A stretch of 64,000 nucleotides of DNA from Paenibacillus sp. CF384 (GCF_900106745.1 NZ_FNNV01000022.1:34421-98420); one strand, 5' to 3'. Numbered from the stretch's first letter, positions 43,888 to 53,023 are shown. Program-made: numbers and translations. Notes: generated by a model not told the origin, from the letters alone.

Positions 43888-45270
43888 ATGTACGTGCGGA
43901 TTGTTCTACTGGGCGGCGGCTCGGGAAAGAGACTCTGGCCATTATCGAATGAGATTCGTTCGAAAATATTTCTAAAGCTTCTGCCCTCGAAGGATGGCGG
44001 TATGGAATCGATGATTCAGCGGATCTGCAGACAATTGGGGGAAGCGGGTTTTCTTTCACATACCTCGATCGTAGCGCATCAGAGCCAAGCCGAAATTATG
44101 CAAAATCATATCGGTGACGAAGTCCTCTTCCTGGCAGAACCTCATCGAAGGGGCACCTTCACGGCGGTTGCCTTGGCCGTGACTTATTTGCATGCCAAGC
44201 TGCAGGCAGCGCCGAATGAAACGATATGCGTGATTCCGGCGGATTTGTTTGCAGAATCGGATTTCTTCAGCCTGTTGAGCCGGTTTCCTGAAATCCTCAA
44301 ACAGTCGGGCTCGGAGCTCGCTTTGCTTGGAACAACCCCTAGTCATCCCTCCAGCCAGTTCGGCTACATTGTTCCAGCGCCGCATCAAGATCCAGCTGAT
44401 AAGGACTACTTAGAAGTCGCTCATTTCGTGGAAAAGCCGGATGAGGAGACCGCGCTGCGCCTCATCGGCAGTCAGGCGATGTGGAATTGCGGCGTGTTCG
44501 CTTTTCCGTTGTCCTTCATGCTCACTGGTCTGCAAAGCAGGGGATTGCCGACTGATTATGACGAACTGCTAGCCTGCTACGAGCAGCTGCCTGAAGCGAG
44601 CTTCGATGTCGAGATCGTGGAGAAAACGCAGCCTGTCGTCGTTCTCCCATTCCGTAATATGTGGAAGGATTTAGGCGACTGGAGTGTGCTGCCGAACTAT
44701 TTTGGAAGCAGTGTCGTTGGCCTTGGGGAGATCTCCAGCGATTGCGTGCATACGCATTTGGTGAACGAGCTTGCCTATCCTATTCATGTTCTGGGCGTTT
44801 CGAATATTATTGTAGCGGCGAGTGCAGATGGGATTCTCGTTGCCAATAAGGACAAATCCAACCAAATCAAGAAGCTTCGCAGCAGTCGGCAACAGCCGAT
44901 GTACGGAGAGAAAAGATGGGGGACCTATCGGGTATTGGATCAATCGAAGACAGGCGGCGGCCTACTGGAAACGTTGACGAAGAAAGTAGAATTGCTGCCC
45001 GGGAAACATACAAGCTATCATTCGCACCAGAAGCGGCAAGAGATATGGACCATTATTAGTGGTCAAGGAGAGTTCATCTTGGAGGGCGTCAGTACAGCTA
45101 TTCAAACCGGAGACGTTCTGCAAATTGCTGCCGGTGCGAAACATGCCATCAAAGCCATTACGCCGCTTGAATATATTGAGATCCAGATCGGGACGGAGCT
45201 CGTTGAAGCAGACATTATGCGGTTGGTCGTGACCTGGGAGGAGATTATTCGGTATTGCTCGAACGGGTGA
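43888..45270 (+). CDS. mannose-1-phosphate guanylyltransferase with C-terminal cupin
   Basis: 460-residue ManC/AlgA-type enzyme making GDP-mannose from mannose-1-phosphate and GTP. The nucleotidyltransferase signature LLGGGSGKRLWPLS is at the N terminus, AHFVEKPDEETA mid-domain and LGDWSVL near the domain end. The C-terminal ~110 residues form a cupin of the type II phosphomannose isomerase family (HTSYHSHQKRQEIWTIISG). Whether the isomerase half is active is uncertain. Start at ATG 43888 behind GGGGGAGG. Supplies activated mannose for surface polysaccharide; its partner could be the DUF6492-like gene upstream. Confidence 0.9.
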   Translation: MYVRIVLLGGGSGKRLWPLSNEIRSKIFLKLLPSKDGGMESMIQRICRQLGEAGFLSHTSIVAHQSQAEIMQNHIGDEVLFLAEPHRRGTFTAVALAVTYLHAKLQAAPNETICVIPADLFAESDFFSLLSRFPEILKQSGSELALLGTTPSHPSSQFGYIVPAPHQDPADKDYLEVAHFVEKPDEETALRLIGSQAMWNCGVFAFPLSFMLTGLQSRGLPTDYDELLACYEQLPEASFDVEIVEKTQPVVVLPFRNMWKDLGDWSVLPNYFGSSVVGLGEISSDCVHTHLVNELAYPIHVLGVSNIIVAASADGILVANKDKSNQIKKLRSSRQQPMYGEKRWGTYRVLDQSKTGGGLLETLTKKVELLPGKHTSYHSHQKRQEIWTIISGQGEFILEGVSTAIQTGDVLQIAAGAKHAIKAITPLEYIEIQIGTELVEADIMRLVVTWEEIIRYCSNG

Positions 45271-45407
45271 GTGAGGTGGCTTGTTCGGTGTGGAAGGTGC
45301 TTGCTGGCTTTTGCGGGGGAGCGTGTATGGGAGTTGCTAGACTCCTCCGGACGCAAGGGAAGTTGCCTAAACGCCAGGAGCAAAGGACAATGCCTAGACG
45401 CCGTTGC

Positions 45408-45597
45408 GCTAACGAACCGTAGGGGCCTTATTCGGGCGAAAATGGCTGCTTTTCAAATCTAACGAACCGTGGAGGTCTTATTGAGGGGAATCGGAGTGAT
45501 AGGGGGCAGCTTGCCACCAAATAAGACCCATGAGGTTCGTAAGAATTTCAGACCAGGTTATTTGACTCCAATAAGACCTGTACGGTTCGTTAGCGTG
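45408..45597. repeat. family D elements, second location
   Basis: Forward copies at about 45408 (CTAACGAACCGTAGGGGCCTTATT) and 45460; reverse copies at about 45520-45545 and 45571-45592. Together with family C they fill the gap 45271-46013. The first 130 bases after the guanylyltransferase hold nothing recognisable. Confidence 0.85.
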
Positions 45598-45699
45598 AAA
45601 CACTGTCGAGTGGGCCGGCGCCTTCACTGTGAAGTTTCGGAGCGGAGTGGAGATTTAATATGAATAGCAGCGCTGACGGAGCGTGGGCCTTGGTAGGAA

Positions 45700-46010
45700 A
45701 GAAGCTGAGAGTCGGGTTTTGCGACTCTCAGCTTCTTTATCTGGCGTATTGGCCGTTGAGAGTCGGGTTTTCCGACTCTCAGCTTCATTATCTGGTGTAT
45801 TGGCGGTTGAGAGTCGGTTATTCCGACTTTCAGCATCCCGCGGGAATGAGATCAGGTTAGTTTGATTGCTGAGAGTCGGATTTTCCGACTCTCAGCATCT
45901 TTATCTGGCGTATTGGCGGTTGAGAGTCGGTTTTACCGACTTTCAACATCCAGCGTGAACGAGAAGTGGTTAGTTTGGTTGCTGAGAGTCGGGTTTTGCG
46001 ACTCTCAGCC
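45700..46010 (+). repeat. tandem hairpin array, family C, plus orientation
   Basis: Six hairpins of the form GAGAGTCGG-n4-CCGACTCTC start near 45703, 45755, 45807, 45868, 45919 and 45980, alternating gaps of ~52 and ~61 bases, i.e. a ~113-base unit with two hairpins. Linkers TTATCTGGCGTATTGGCGG and GAATGAGATCAGGTTAGTTTG alternate. The last hairpin ends four bases from the stop of the GH113-like gene and may serve as its terminator. The reverse complement array is at 53308-53570. Confidence 0.9.
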
Positions 46011-46013
46011 TCT

Positions 46014-46964
46014 TTAAATTACCGTCTTCGCGCTATAGTAGTCGCGGACGACTGCTTCGGCCTGCTTGCCGTACATACAATAGTCCTTATTAGCCGCCGC
46101 GTCCTCCGGCTTATACAACTTGGCCGGCCAATCCCACAGCATGAAGCCCTCTACCCAGCCGCGCTTGTCGCAATGGCTGAACATGGCTTCGTAATAGCGC
46201 GCTTGCACATCCTCGCTCGCTTCGCCCGGCAAGCCCCAGTCGTTCGGCAAATGCTGCGAACCCTCGCGGCTTGGGCAGCCTGCTTCCATGAACATAAACG
46301 GCTTGCCGTGCTGCTTCACGACACCTTCGATTCGGTCAAGCTGCTCCTCCCAAGTGTCGATCGGATAGTAGCCGCTGGACGAGATCACATCCACCGCATC
46401 CCACCAGCTCACCTGATTCTCCTGATATTTGTCGCAGTTGTAGGTAATGACGCCGGAGTAGACAAGCCTTACCTCCGCGATCAAAGCGCGCCACTCCGCA
46501 GCCCGCCGATCGGTTTGCACCATTTCGCAGCCGACGCACAGCATCTCGCAGCCGGTTTCCTCCGCCATCTGCGCGTAATGGAGCATGAAGCGGGTATACG
46601 AAGCGAACCACTCCGACCACTTCGGCTCGCAGGGGACATCCACGTCGAAGAAGTTAATATGTGCGCGCCAAGTGCCGTTCGCGCAATTGACGACCGGCTT
46701 CAGGCAGACTTGCAGGCCAAGCGATTTGGCTTTCTCAATAGCCCAGCGTACTTCCTCATCCGTCACTGTAGGCGCGTCCCCGTACTTAATTTCTGTTGCC
46801 TGCGGATGTTCCTGGAGCGCGGCGAAGGTAATCGCCGTCCAATTGACAGCGAGCCCTTCCTTCATCAGCTCCATAGAACGCTCCGCCTGTTCGGTCCCCC
46901 AAGTTCCTCTAATTCCGGTCCAGCCCCAGGTCATTCCACCATAGTAGTTCGTCGATTTCTGCAC
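46014..46964 (-). CDS. GH113-like glycoside hydrolase (possible endo-beta-mannanase)
   Basis: 316-residue TIM-barrel protein without signal peptide, resembling family GH113 (the Alicyclobacillus ManA type). Candidate catalytic residues: acid/base Glu in CVGCEMVQTDR and nucleophile Glu in PFMFMEAGCPS; also TAITFAALQEHP, VITYNCDKY and VEGFMLWDWPA, which is the last barrel strand. I use GTG at 46964, preceded by GGAGG ten bases upstream on the minus strand. Cytoplasmic location suggests it works on imported manno-oligosaccharides. It is transcribed away from the binding-protein gene of system II, so the link is by neighbourhood only. Substrate is inferred from family. Confidence 0.75.
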   Translation of the reverse strand: MQKSTNYYGGMTWGWTGIRGTWGTEQAERSMELMKEGLAVNWTAITFAALQEHPQATEIKYGDAPTVTDEEVRWAIEKAKSLGLQVCLKPVVNCANGTWRAHINFFDVDVPCEPKWSEWFASYTRFMLHYAQMAEETGCEMLCVGCEMVQTDRRAAEWRALIAEVRLVYSGVITYNCDKYQENQVSWWDAVDVISSSGYYPIDTWEEQLDRIEGVVKQHGKPFMFMEAGCPSREGSQHLPNDWGLPGEASEDVQARYYEAMFSHCDKRGWVEGFMLWDWPAKLYKPEDAAANKDYCMYGKQAEAVVRDYYSAKTVI

Positions 46965-47127
46965 GTCGTCTCGGCCTCCATCTCATTACACTGCTGTTTC
47001 ATTGCTCCAGTAAAACAAATGCGAGGGCGTGCAGTCAATAGACATTTATCAACCTAGACCAGAAAGTCAATTGAAGACTACAAATCACAATTGAAACCAT
47101 TTTACCCCCTTAGCGATTGGCTTATAG

Positions 47128-47139
47128 TTACACATGTAA
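47128..47139. promoter_or_regulatory. TTACACATGTAA palindrome upstream of system II
   Basis: Perfect 12-base palindrome 34 bases before the binding-protein start, with possible -10 TATCAT at 47144. It shares the CACATG core with the CTGCACATG sites of system I (18483, 20370). Candidate operator; inference. Confidence 0.35.
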
Positions 47140-47172
47140 GCGATATCATAATCGAAACAGGGGGAACAACAA

Positions 47173-48531
47173 ATGAACAAAACGATCTCGTACACGATGA
47201 TTTCACTTCTTCTCGTCAGCTCGCTGGCTGCTTGCGGCAGCAATAATGAAAGCGCAAACACGAACACGAATGCCGCAACGAACACGGCAAACGCAGATAC
47301 TTCGAATAATGCAGCGGCAACCAATGATGCAGCAACGAACGACGCAGCAGCGACGAACGATGGCGGAGACACTAAGGCGTTGAGCGGCAAAGTGGTGTTC
47401 CTGACCAACCGTACAGATATGGTCGACAAGGAGTACAACGATTACGAGAAACGGTTCGAAGCGAAGTACCCTGGCGTAGACCTGCAATTCGAAGCCATTA
47501 CCGACTATGAGAAAAACGAGAAAATCCGCATCGCTTCCGGCACCTATCCGGATGTAGTGCTGCTCGGCGGCTTGATTCCGAACTCCGATTATCCGAAATA
47601 TTTCGCGCCGCTGGATGATATCAAGTTCTCAGGCGACATCTATTTCAAAGATTTCAAATCGTTTGAAGGCAAATCATACGGCATCTCCTCCGGTAACAGC
47701 ACGGTAGGGATCGTGTATAACAAGAAAGCTTTTGAGAAAGCAGGCGTGACCGCAGTTCCGAAAACATACGATGAATTCCTCGCTGCCTGCCAGAAGCTGA
47801 AGGATGCCGGCATCGTGCCGCTCGCATCGAACTTCAAGGACAAATGGCCGCTTGGCGCTTGGTCCGGCGATGTGCCGACGATTATCGGAGCAGCCGCAGA
47901 CCACCAGAACAAACGCAAAGACACCGACACGCCGTTCACAATGGATAACGTATACGGCAAATCGTGGAGCATCATCCGCGAGCTGAAGGAGAAAGGCTTC
48001 CTCGAGAAGGACGTGAACTCCACGAACTGGGAGCAGTCCAAGAAGGATGTCGCGCAAGGCAACTTCGCGATGTACCTGCTTGGCAACTGGGTTATTAACC
48101 AAGTTATCGATGCCGGCGCACCGGCGTCCGATGTAGGCTTCTTCCCGTTCCCGGCCGACAACTCCGGTCAAGCCAAAGCACCGCTTAACCCGGATTGGTT
48201 CTATGGCGTCAATAAAGACGGCAACGTGGAAGCGGCCAAAGCGTTCGTGCAATGGATGATCGAGGAGTCCGGCTACGATGAGTTCGCAGGCTTCATCCCG
48301 ACATTGAAGGACAAACAACCGAAGCTTGCGCAGCTGGCTGAATTCAATACGTATAACCCGACTTATTTTGAAGCTGTAGCCGGTGACGACGTGGCGACGC
48401 AAATTTTGAATAAAGCTCAAATCGATCAAGATGCGGTACTTCAAGAGTTCGTTCTCTCCAAAAACCCGCAAGCCGTGCTGGATAAAGTGAACGAAGAGTG
48501 GGCGAAAGCGAAGAAACAAATCGTGAAATAG
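47173..48531 (+). CDS. extracellular sugar-binding lipoprotein (system II)
   Basis: 452-residue solute-binding lipoprotein of family 1 (lipobox SSLAAC, lipid-Cys21; Asn/Ala/Thr/Asp-rich linker residues ~22-65). Paralogue of the kinase-coupled protein at 34212, sharing LGNWVINQVI, FFPFP and the PDWF motif. First gene of system II, followed by two permease genes and a response regulator gene. Preceded by AGGGGG-type ribosome binding site. A hairpin-prone intercistronic region (48550-48600) lies between it and the permeases. Manno-oligosaccharide uptake is possible given the GH113-like gene beside it. Confidence 0.93.
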   Translation: MNKTISYTMISLLLVSSLAACGSNNESANTNTNAATNTANADTSNNAAATNDAATNDAAATNDGGDTKALSGKVVFLTNRTDMVDKEYNDYEKRFEAKYPGVDLQFEAITDYEKNEKIRIASGTYPDVVLLGGLIPNSDYPKYFAPLDDIKFSGDIYFKDFKSFEGKSYGISSGNSTVGIVYNKKAFEKAGVTAVPKTYDEFLAACQKLKDAGIVPLASNFKDKWPLGAWSGDVPTIIGAAADHQNKRKDTDTPFTMDNVYGKSWSIIRELKEKGFLEKDVNSTNWEQSKKDVAQGNFAMYLLGNWVINQVIDAGAPASDVGFFPFPADNSGQAKAPLNPDWFYGVNKDGNVEAAKAFVQWMIEESGYDEFAGFIPTLKDKQPKLAQLAEFNTYNPTYFEAVAGDDVATQILNKAQIDQDAVLQEFVLSKNPQAVLDKVNEEWAKAKKQIVK

Positions 48532-48549
48532 CAGTAAGCAAGCCAGAGC

Positions 48550-48600
48550 TAGAACAATTTTGCCAAGGTGGATCGGCTCTCTCAGCTTCGAGGGGAGGGC
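48550..48600 (+). promoter_or_regulatory. intercistronic hairpin between system II binding protein and permeases
   Basis: GGCTCTCTC and the following GAGGGGAGGGCC can pair, with GTGG/CCAC outside; no T-tract. It probably stabilises the upstream binding-protein mRNA. Confidence 0.4.
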
Positions 48601-48641
48601 CTTCCGCCACAAGGTGAATTGCAGAAAGGAATGATCGCAAC

Positions 48642-49526
48642 ATGCTAAGCAACCTATCTTTTAAGAAACAGCGCATCATTATCATTGCCTCCTTCACGAT
48701 CATACCGCTCCTGCTGCTATTGACCTTCTCTTATTATCCGACGCTGGAGCTGTTTCACCTTAGCTTCACGAATTGGGACGGACTGAGCCCGGATAAAGAA
48801 TGGATCGGCTGGGACAATTACAAGGAAGTCTTCACCGACCCCGATATCTTCGGCGTGTTTAAGCACAATTTTGCCTACTTCGCTGTAGGAATCGTGCAGA
48901 ACATCGCGGCCATTTACTTTGCAATCGTCTTGAACGGCAAGCTGAAGGGACGTTATTTCTTCAGACTGCTGCTCTTTTTACCATATATCCTAAACGGCGT
49001 GGCGGTGGCGTACCTGTTTGGTTATGTGTTCGACACGACGCAAGGCTCGCTTAATACGCTGCTTGCTGCAATTGGCCTGAGTGGTGAAACGAGCTGGCTC
49101 GGCAGTGAATCCTTCGTCAACTACACGCTGGCTTCGATCGGCTTCTGGCGGTTTATGGGCTTTAACATGGTCATCTACTTGGCGGCGCTGCAGTCCATTC
49201 CATCCGATCTGTATGAAGCGGCACAAATCGACGGGGCGAACGCGTGGAAACAATTTCTCTTCATTACGCTGCCTAATATTTATAAAATCATCGAGCTCAA
49301 CCTGTTCCTGACCGTCACTGGAGCGCTTGAAGTATTCGATCTTCCGTTTGTGCTGACGAACGGCGGACCGGCAGGCGCGAGCGAAACTTACGTATTCAAA
49401 ATCATTGCAACGGCATTTCAATTCAATAATTACGGCTTGGCATCGGCGATGAGCGTCGTGCTTCTATTAATAGTCGTGCTGGTGCTATCGGTTCAGCGTC
49501 TGCTCTTCAGCAAAGGAGGGGACTAA
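48642..49526 (+). CDS. carbohydrate ABC transporter permease (system II, first subunit)
   Basis: 294-residue CUT1 permease with six helices; EAA loop YEAAQIDGANAWKQFLFITLP. ATG at 48642 with GAAAGGA upstream. Separated from the second permease by three bases. No ATPase gene in the cluster. Shares layout and length with the system I permease. Confidence 0.93.
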   Translation: MLSNLSFKKQRIIIIASFTIIPLLLLLTFSYYPTLELFHLSFTNWDGLSPDKEWIGWDNYKEVFTDPDIFGVFKHNFAYFAVGIVQNIAAIYFAIVLNGKLKGRYFFRLLLFLPYILNGVAVAYLFGYVFDTTQGSLNTLLAAIGLSGETSWLGSESFVNYTLASIGFWRFMGFNMVIYLAALQSIPSDLYEAAQIDGANAWKQFLFITLPNIYKIIELNLFLTVTGALEVFDLPFVLTNGGPAGASETYVFKIIATAFQFNNYGLASAMSVVLLLIVVLVLSVQRLLFSKGGD

Positions 49527-49529
49527 GGC

Positions 49530-50360
49530 ATGCGCACGAACAATCCGATTGCATCCACTGCGAAATATTTGACCTTGCTGTTCGCGTCTTTCATGATCGT
49601 ATTCCCGCCTTACGTCATTATCGTGAATGCCTTCAAGACCAAGGAAGAGTTCCAAACGAAGTCGACGATGTCCTTACCGGATTCGTTCTTCCATTTCGGC
49701 AATTTCGTGCATGCGTTTCAGCAGGCGAATATGACGAAGGCTTTTGGCAATACACTGGTTATTGTTGCGGTTACGCTGATTCTGAATATCGTGCTTGGCT
49801 CGGCGTTCTGCTACGCGGTTGGGCGGTTTACGTTCAGGTTCAAAGGGTTCCTTGTCGGGCTGTTTCTGATGGCGACGGTCATACCTTCGATTACGACACA
49901 GGTCGTGAACTTCAAGACGATTCAATCGATGCATCTGACGAACAACCTGATGGGGCCGATGCTGATCTATATTGGCGCTGATATTTTGCAAATCTACATT
50001 TATCTGCAGTTCATTCGTAATGTGCCTTATGAGCTGGATGAAAGTGCGATGATCGAAGGCGCTTCGTTGTTCAAAATCTATACGACGATTATTTTCCCGC
50101 TGCTTGCACCTGCGACGGCGACGATCGTGATTCTGAAGACGATCAGCATTTATAACGATATCTACACGCCATTCTTGTATATGCCGACGCCCGAGCTGGT
50201 CGTTGTATCGACCTCGTTGATGCGATTCTTCGGCGTGAACAGCGGGGATTGGCAGAGCATCTCGGCGGCCATCATCATCATCATGATTCCGACTTCGCTG
50301 CTTTACTTGTTCCTGCAGAAATATATTTTTGCGGGCGTGACGAGCGGTGCGGTAAAATAA
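49530..50360 (+). CDS. carbohydrate ABC transporter permease (system II, second subunit)
   Basis: 276-residue MalG-like permease with six helices; an EAA-like loop DESAMIEGASLFKIYTTIIFP faces the cytoplasm. Begins three bases after the first permease, and AAAGGAGG ends within that gene's last codons. Forms the pore with the 48642 product. The response regulator gene starts 38 bases downstream on the same strand. Confidence 0.93.
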   Translation: MRTNNPIASTAKYLTLLFASFMIVFPPYVIIVNAFKTKEEFQTKSTMSLPDSFFHFGNFVHAFQQANMTKAFGNTLVIVAVTLILNIVLGSAFCYAVGRFTFRFKGFLVGLFLMATVIPSITTQVVNFKTIQSMHLTNNLMGPMLIYIGADILQIYIYLQFIRNVPYELDESAMIEGASLFKIYTTIIFPLLAPATATIVILKTISIYNDIYTPFLYMPTPELVVVSTSLMRFFGVNSGDWQSISAAIIIIMIPTSLLYLFLQKYIFAGVTSGAVK

Positions 50361-50398
50361 GGCTACTTTCGCTTGAGCGGGGAGGGACGGGACGGGCA

Positions 50399-51151
50399 AT
50401 GAAAATCATGATCGTGGACGACGAGCAGTTCATCCGTCTTGGCCTCGAGAAAATCATTATGAAGAGCGATGAAACGCATGATGTGATCGGTTCTTTCGGC
50501 AACGGCCAGGAGGCATGGAATTTCCTGCTTGGGCATGAGAGCCAAGAGCCGGACGTGCTTATAACGGATATTAAAATGCCGATGATGGACGGGCTGAAGC
50601 TGAGCGAGCTTGTGCGGGAGAAATATAAGAACATTACCATTATTATTCTGAGTGGCTTCAGTGATTTTGAATATGCGCGGTCTGCCTTGCGGTTTGGGGT
50701 AAGAGACTACTTGCTGAAGCCGGTGGATAAGAGTACGTTGTTCGATTTGCTTGGCAAAATCCGCTCGGAGAAGTGCAGCGCAAGCGGCGCAGCGGTGGAA
50801 GATGGGGCGCAGCTGGAGAGCGATCATTATATTATTGATCAGATGAAGGATATTCTGGATCGGGAATATGATAAGAACTTTGAGCTGGAACGGCTGGCGG
50901 ACAGTGTCGGGATGAATGCGAGCTACATTAGCAGGCTGTTCAAGCACAAGACGTCGATGACGATTACGGATTACTTGATTCAGCTCCGAATAGAGAAGGC
51001 GAAGCAGTTTCTGGCCGATCATCCGCATTTGAAGAACTATGAAATTTCGCATCTCGTCGGCTACAGCGACCCGGTTTATTTCAATAAGCTGTTTAAGAAA
51101 ATGGTCGGTGTGACGCCGAAGGATTATAAGGATAAGCATCGCTGGCCTTAG
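50399..51151 (+). CDS. short AraC-type response regulator (system II)
   Basis: 250 residues: receiver domain with acidic pair D7-D8, phospho-acceptor D57 (LITDIKMPMMDG) and lysine in DYLLKPVD, joined by a short linker to an AraC-type double helix-turn-helix (YDKNFELERLADSVGMNASY, YEISHLVGYSDPVYFNKLF). It lacks the ~200-residue middle domain of the system I regulator. GGAGGGACGG precedes ATG. It has no adjacent kinase gene; the 32335 kinase is the likeliest partner in this window. Regulated targets are probably the permease and binding-protein genes just upstream. Confidence 0.92.
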   Translation: MKIMIVDDEQFIRLGLEKIIMKSDETHDVIGSFGNGQEAWNFLLGHESQEPDVLITDIKMPMMDGLKLSELVREKYKNITIIILSGFSDFEYARSALRFGVRDYLLKPVDKSTLFDLLGKIRSEKCSASGAAVEDGAQLESDHYIIDQMKDILDREYDKNFELERLADSVGMNASYISRLFKHKTSMTITDYLIQLRIEKAKQFLADHPHLKNYEISHLVGYSDPVYFNKLFKKMVGVTPKDYKDKHRWP

Positions 51152-51169
51152 GGAGGGCGAGAGAGGTAG

Positions 51170-51206
51170 GGCTAGCCGGACGATTGCGTTCGGCTAGCCT
51201 TCTTTT
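51170..51206. terminator. bidirectional terminator between convergent genes
   Basis: GGCTAGCCG (51170-51178) pairs with CGGCTAGCC (51191-51199), then TTCTTTT. It lies between the plus-strand regulator and the minus-strand AraC gene. Confidence 0.8.
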
Positions 51207-52095
51207 AGTCATGCGGTCTTGCATCGTCTCGGAATTTGGCCGGTGTCACATGCATGAGCGAGTGGAAGGTACGCGTGAAATAATGGACGGAGCCAAAGCC
51301 GGTCCGCTCGGCGATTTCCTTGATCGTTAGCTCGGAGTAGCGTAACAGCTCGGCCGCTCTTCGAACGCGCTGCTGGCGAACGTAATTGGTATAGGATTCG
51401 TAGACACCAGAAGAGAACAGGCGGGACAAGTGGCGTGGCGATAGATTGATCTGGGCTGCGACCTTGTCGAGCGAGAGCTCGTCATCGTTTAAGTTATCGG
51501 TGATGAAGAGCTTTGCCTGCTTCAGCAGTGCAGTTGAACTTCGGCGTGGTATGGCCGCCGGCATATTGCCAGGCTGCATGAGCGGCTTGCAGAATAGGCT
51601 GGGCAAAGCGAGTAACAGCGATACAGCAAGCTGCGGCAGCACGGATTCAGGCAGCGAAGGCGTATCGGATTGACGCCGGATCAGTGAGCGCCATAGCTGA
51701 GAGGCAGGAAGATCGTCGCAATCGTAGACGATGACGGTGTCCGTCTCCGCCATCGCTTGAAAGGCGGAGCGCACCGCCTCGGAGCTTCCTTTCTCATCGA
51801 CCTCGAAGGCGACGAAGAGAAGGCTGTTTTCCGGCTCGCCTTGAATGAAATGGGTGATGCCGGGGCGGGAGCAGAACATGGTTCCTTTCTGCAAAGGGTA
51901 GGTGACGCCGTCATCGAGATAGGTGCCTTTGCCCCCGAGCACGTAGCAAATTTCAAAGAAGGAATGCTTATGCAGAAAATTGGATGTATGGCGCTCGTGA
52001 ACGCCCCAGTAGTGAACGGTAAATACCGCTTCGGCTGTTTTGAGCCGCAAGGCGTATTGATTCAGCCACGTGTCGCTTTCCTCCCACATATACAT
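51205..52095 (-). CDS. AraC-family transcriptional regulator with cupin domain
   Basis: 296 residues: N-terminal cupin-like ligand domain (HKHSFFEICYVLGGKGTYLDDG) and C-terminal double helix-turn-helix (LSLDKVAAQINLSPRHLSRL, then LTIKEIAERTGFGSVHYFTR). I chose ATG at 52095 because GGAGGTG lies ten bases upstream; 17 extra in-frame codons from a TTG are unlikely. Divergent from the PhyH-type dioxygenase gene, with ~140 bases between, so it probably regulates that gene. The inducer is unknown. Confidence 0.88.
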   Translation of the reverse strand: MYMWEESDTWLNQYALRLKTAEAVFTVHYWGVHERHTSNFLHKHSFFEICYVLGGKGTYLDDGVTYPLQKGTMFCSRPGITHFIQGEPENSLLFVAFEVDEKGSSEAVRSAFQAMAETDTVIVYDCDDLPASQLWRSLIRRQSDTPSLPESVLPQLAVSLLLALPSLFCKPLMQPGNMPAAIPRRSSTALLKQAKLFITDNLNDDELSLDKVAAQINLSPRHLSRLFSSGVYESYTNYVRQQRVRRAAELLRYSELTIKEIAERTGFGSVHYFTRTFHSLMHVTPAKFRDDARPHD

Positions 52096-52238
52096 GACTG
52101 GCAGGCACCTCCGTACAGGATAATTAGGGATGGCGTGAAAAGACAAAAAGCTGGCTTCAACAGCTAAAGACCGAAACCCCTTGATTCTACTACAATAAGG
52201 TCATAGGAAAGCGAATTCACTCATAGGGGGATTGTAAC

Positions 52239-53018
52239 ATGATTACAGCTCAGGATGTAGAATTTTACAAAGAAAATGGTTATTTGCTAGTGAAAGGCGT
52301 ATTCAACAAAGGTGAAATCGAAACGATGCGCAAGGCGGTTGACGGTATTATCGATCGTGCAGCAAGAGCGAATATGGATCACAATGCACAGTGGCAAGGT
52401 GACTTCCTGCCGGCTGAAGAATTGAAGAAGCTCGTGCTGAAAGGCTTCCATGACGTGCATTACCACGATGCTTCCTTCCTGCGCGCTTTGTCGCACCCGA
52501 ATATGGCAGATGTATTGTCGCAAATTATCGGACCGAACGTTCAACTGCATCATTCCAAAATGCTGGTGAAGCCGCCAGAGAACGGTGCCGCATTCCCAAT
52601 GCACCAGGATCACCCGTACTTCCCGCATGAGCAGCACACGATGCTGGCTGCAAGCGTCCATCTGGACGACGCCGACTTGGAAAATGGCTGCTTGCACGTT
52701 ATGCCGGGCTCGCACAAATGGGGCGAACTTCCGCACATGGGCAGACATTACCTGAATGCGAAGGAATATCCGGTATCCGATGGCGTGCCTTGTATAGCAG
52801 AAGCGGGCGACGTGCTCTTCTTCAACTACTTGACCATCCACGGCTCACCGGCAAACCGCAGCGAGCGTACTCGCCGCAACGTGCTGTTCCAATACCGCAG
52901 CGCAACAGACTTCCCATCCAAACAAGAGCACATCAACTGGGGCATGGGCCTCATGGTATGCGGCGAGAATCCAAACTTCAACAAAGCAAGACCGGAATAC
53001 TCGGTTATTTCGATCTAA
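52239..53018 (+). CDS. phytanoyl-CoA dioxygenase (PhyH) family protein
   Basis: 259-residue predicted Fe(II)/2-oxoglutarate dioxygenase. The metal motif MHQDHPYFP (HxD) is mid-protein; the distal His is likely in YLTIHGSPANRS and the 2-oxoglutarate arginine in SERTRRNVLFQYR. ATG at 52239 follows AGGGGGA. Single gene with a strong terminator, probably regulated by the divergent AraC protein. Similar to ectoine/phytanoyl-type hydroxylases in fold only; substrate unknown. Confidence 0.87.
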   Translation: MITAQDVEFYKENGYLLVKGVFNKGEIETMRKAVDGIIDRAARANMDHNAQWQGDFLPAEELKKLVLKGFHDVHYHDASFLRALSHPNMADVLSQIIGPNVQLHHSKMLVKPPENGAAFPMHQDHPYFPHEQHTMLAASVHLDDADLENGCLHVMPGSHKWGELPHMGRHYLNAKEYPVSDGVPCIAEAGDVLFFNYLTIHGSPANRSERTRRNVLFQYRSATDFPSKQEHINWGMGLMVCGENPNFNKARPEYSVISI

Positions 53019-53023
53019 TCAGA

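Noticed and set aside
45660..45865. Overlapping small ORFs in the 45.7-kb array
   Set aside because: They translate the family C hairpin repeat in different frames; repeats, not genes.
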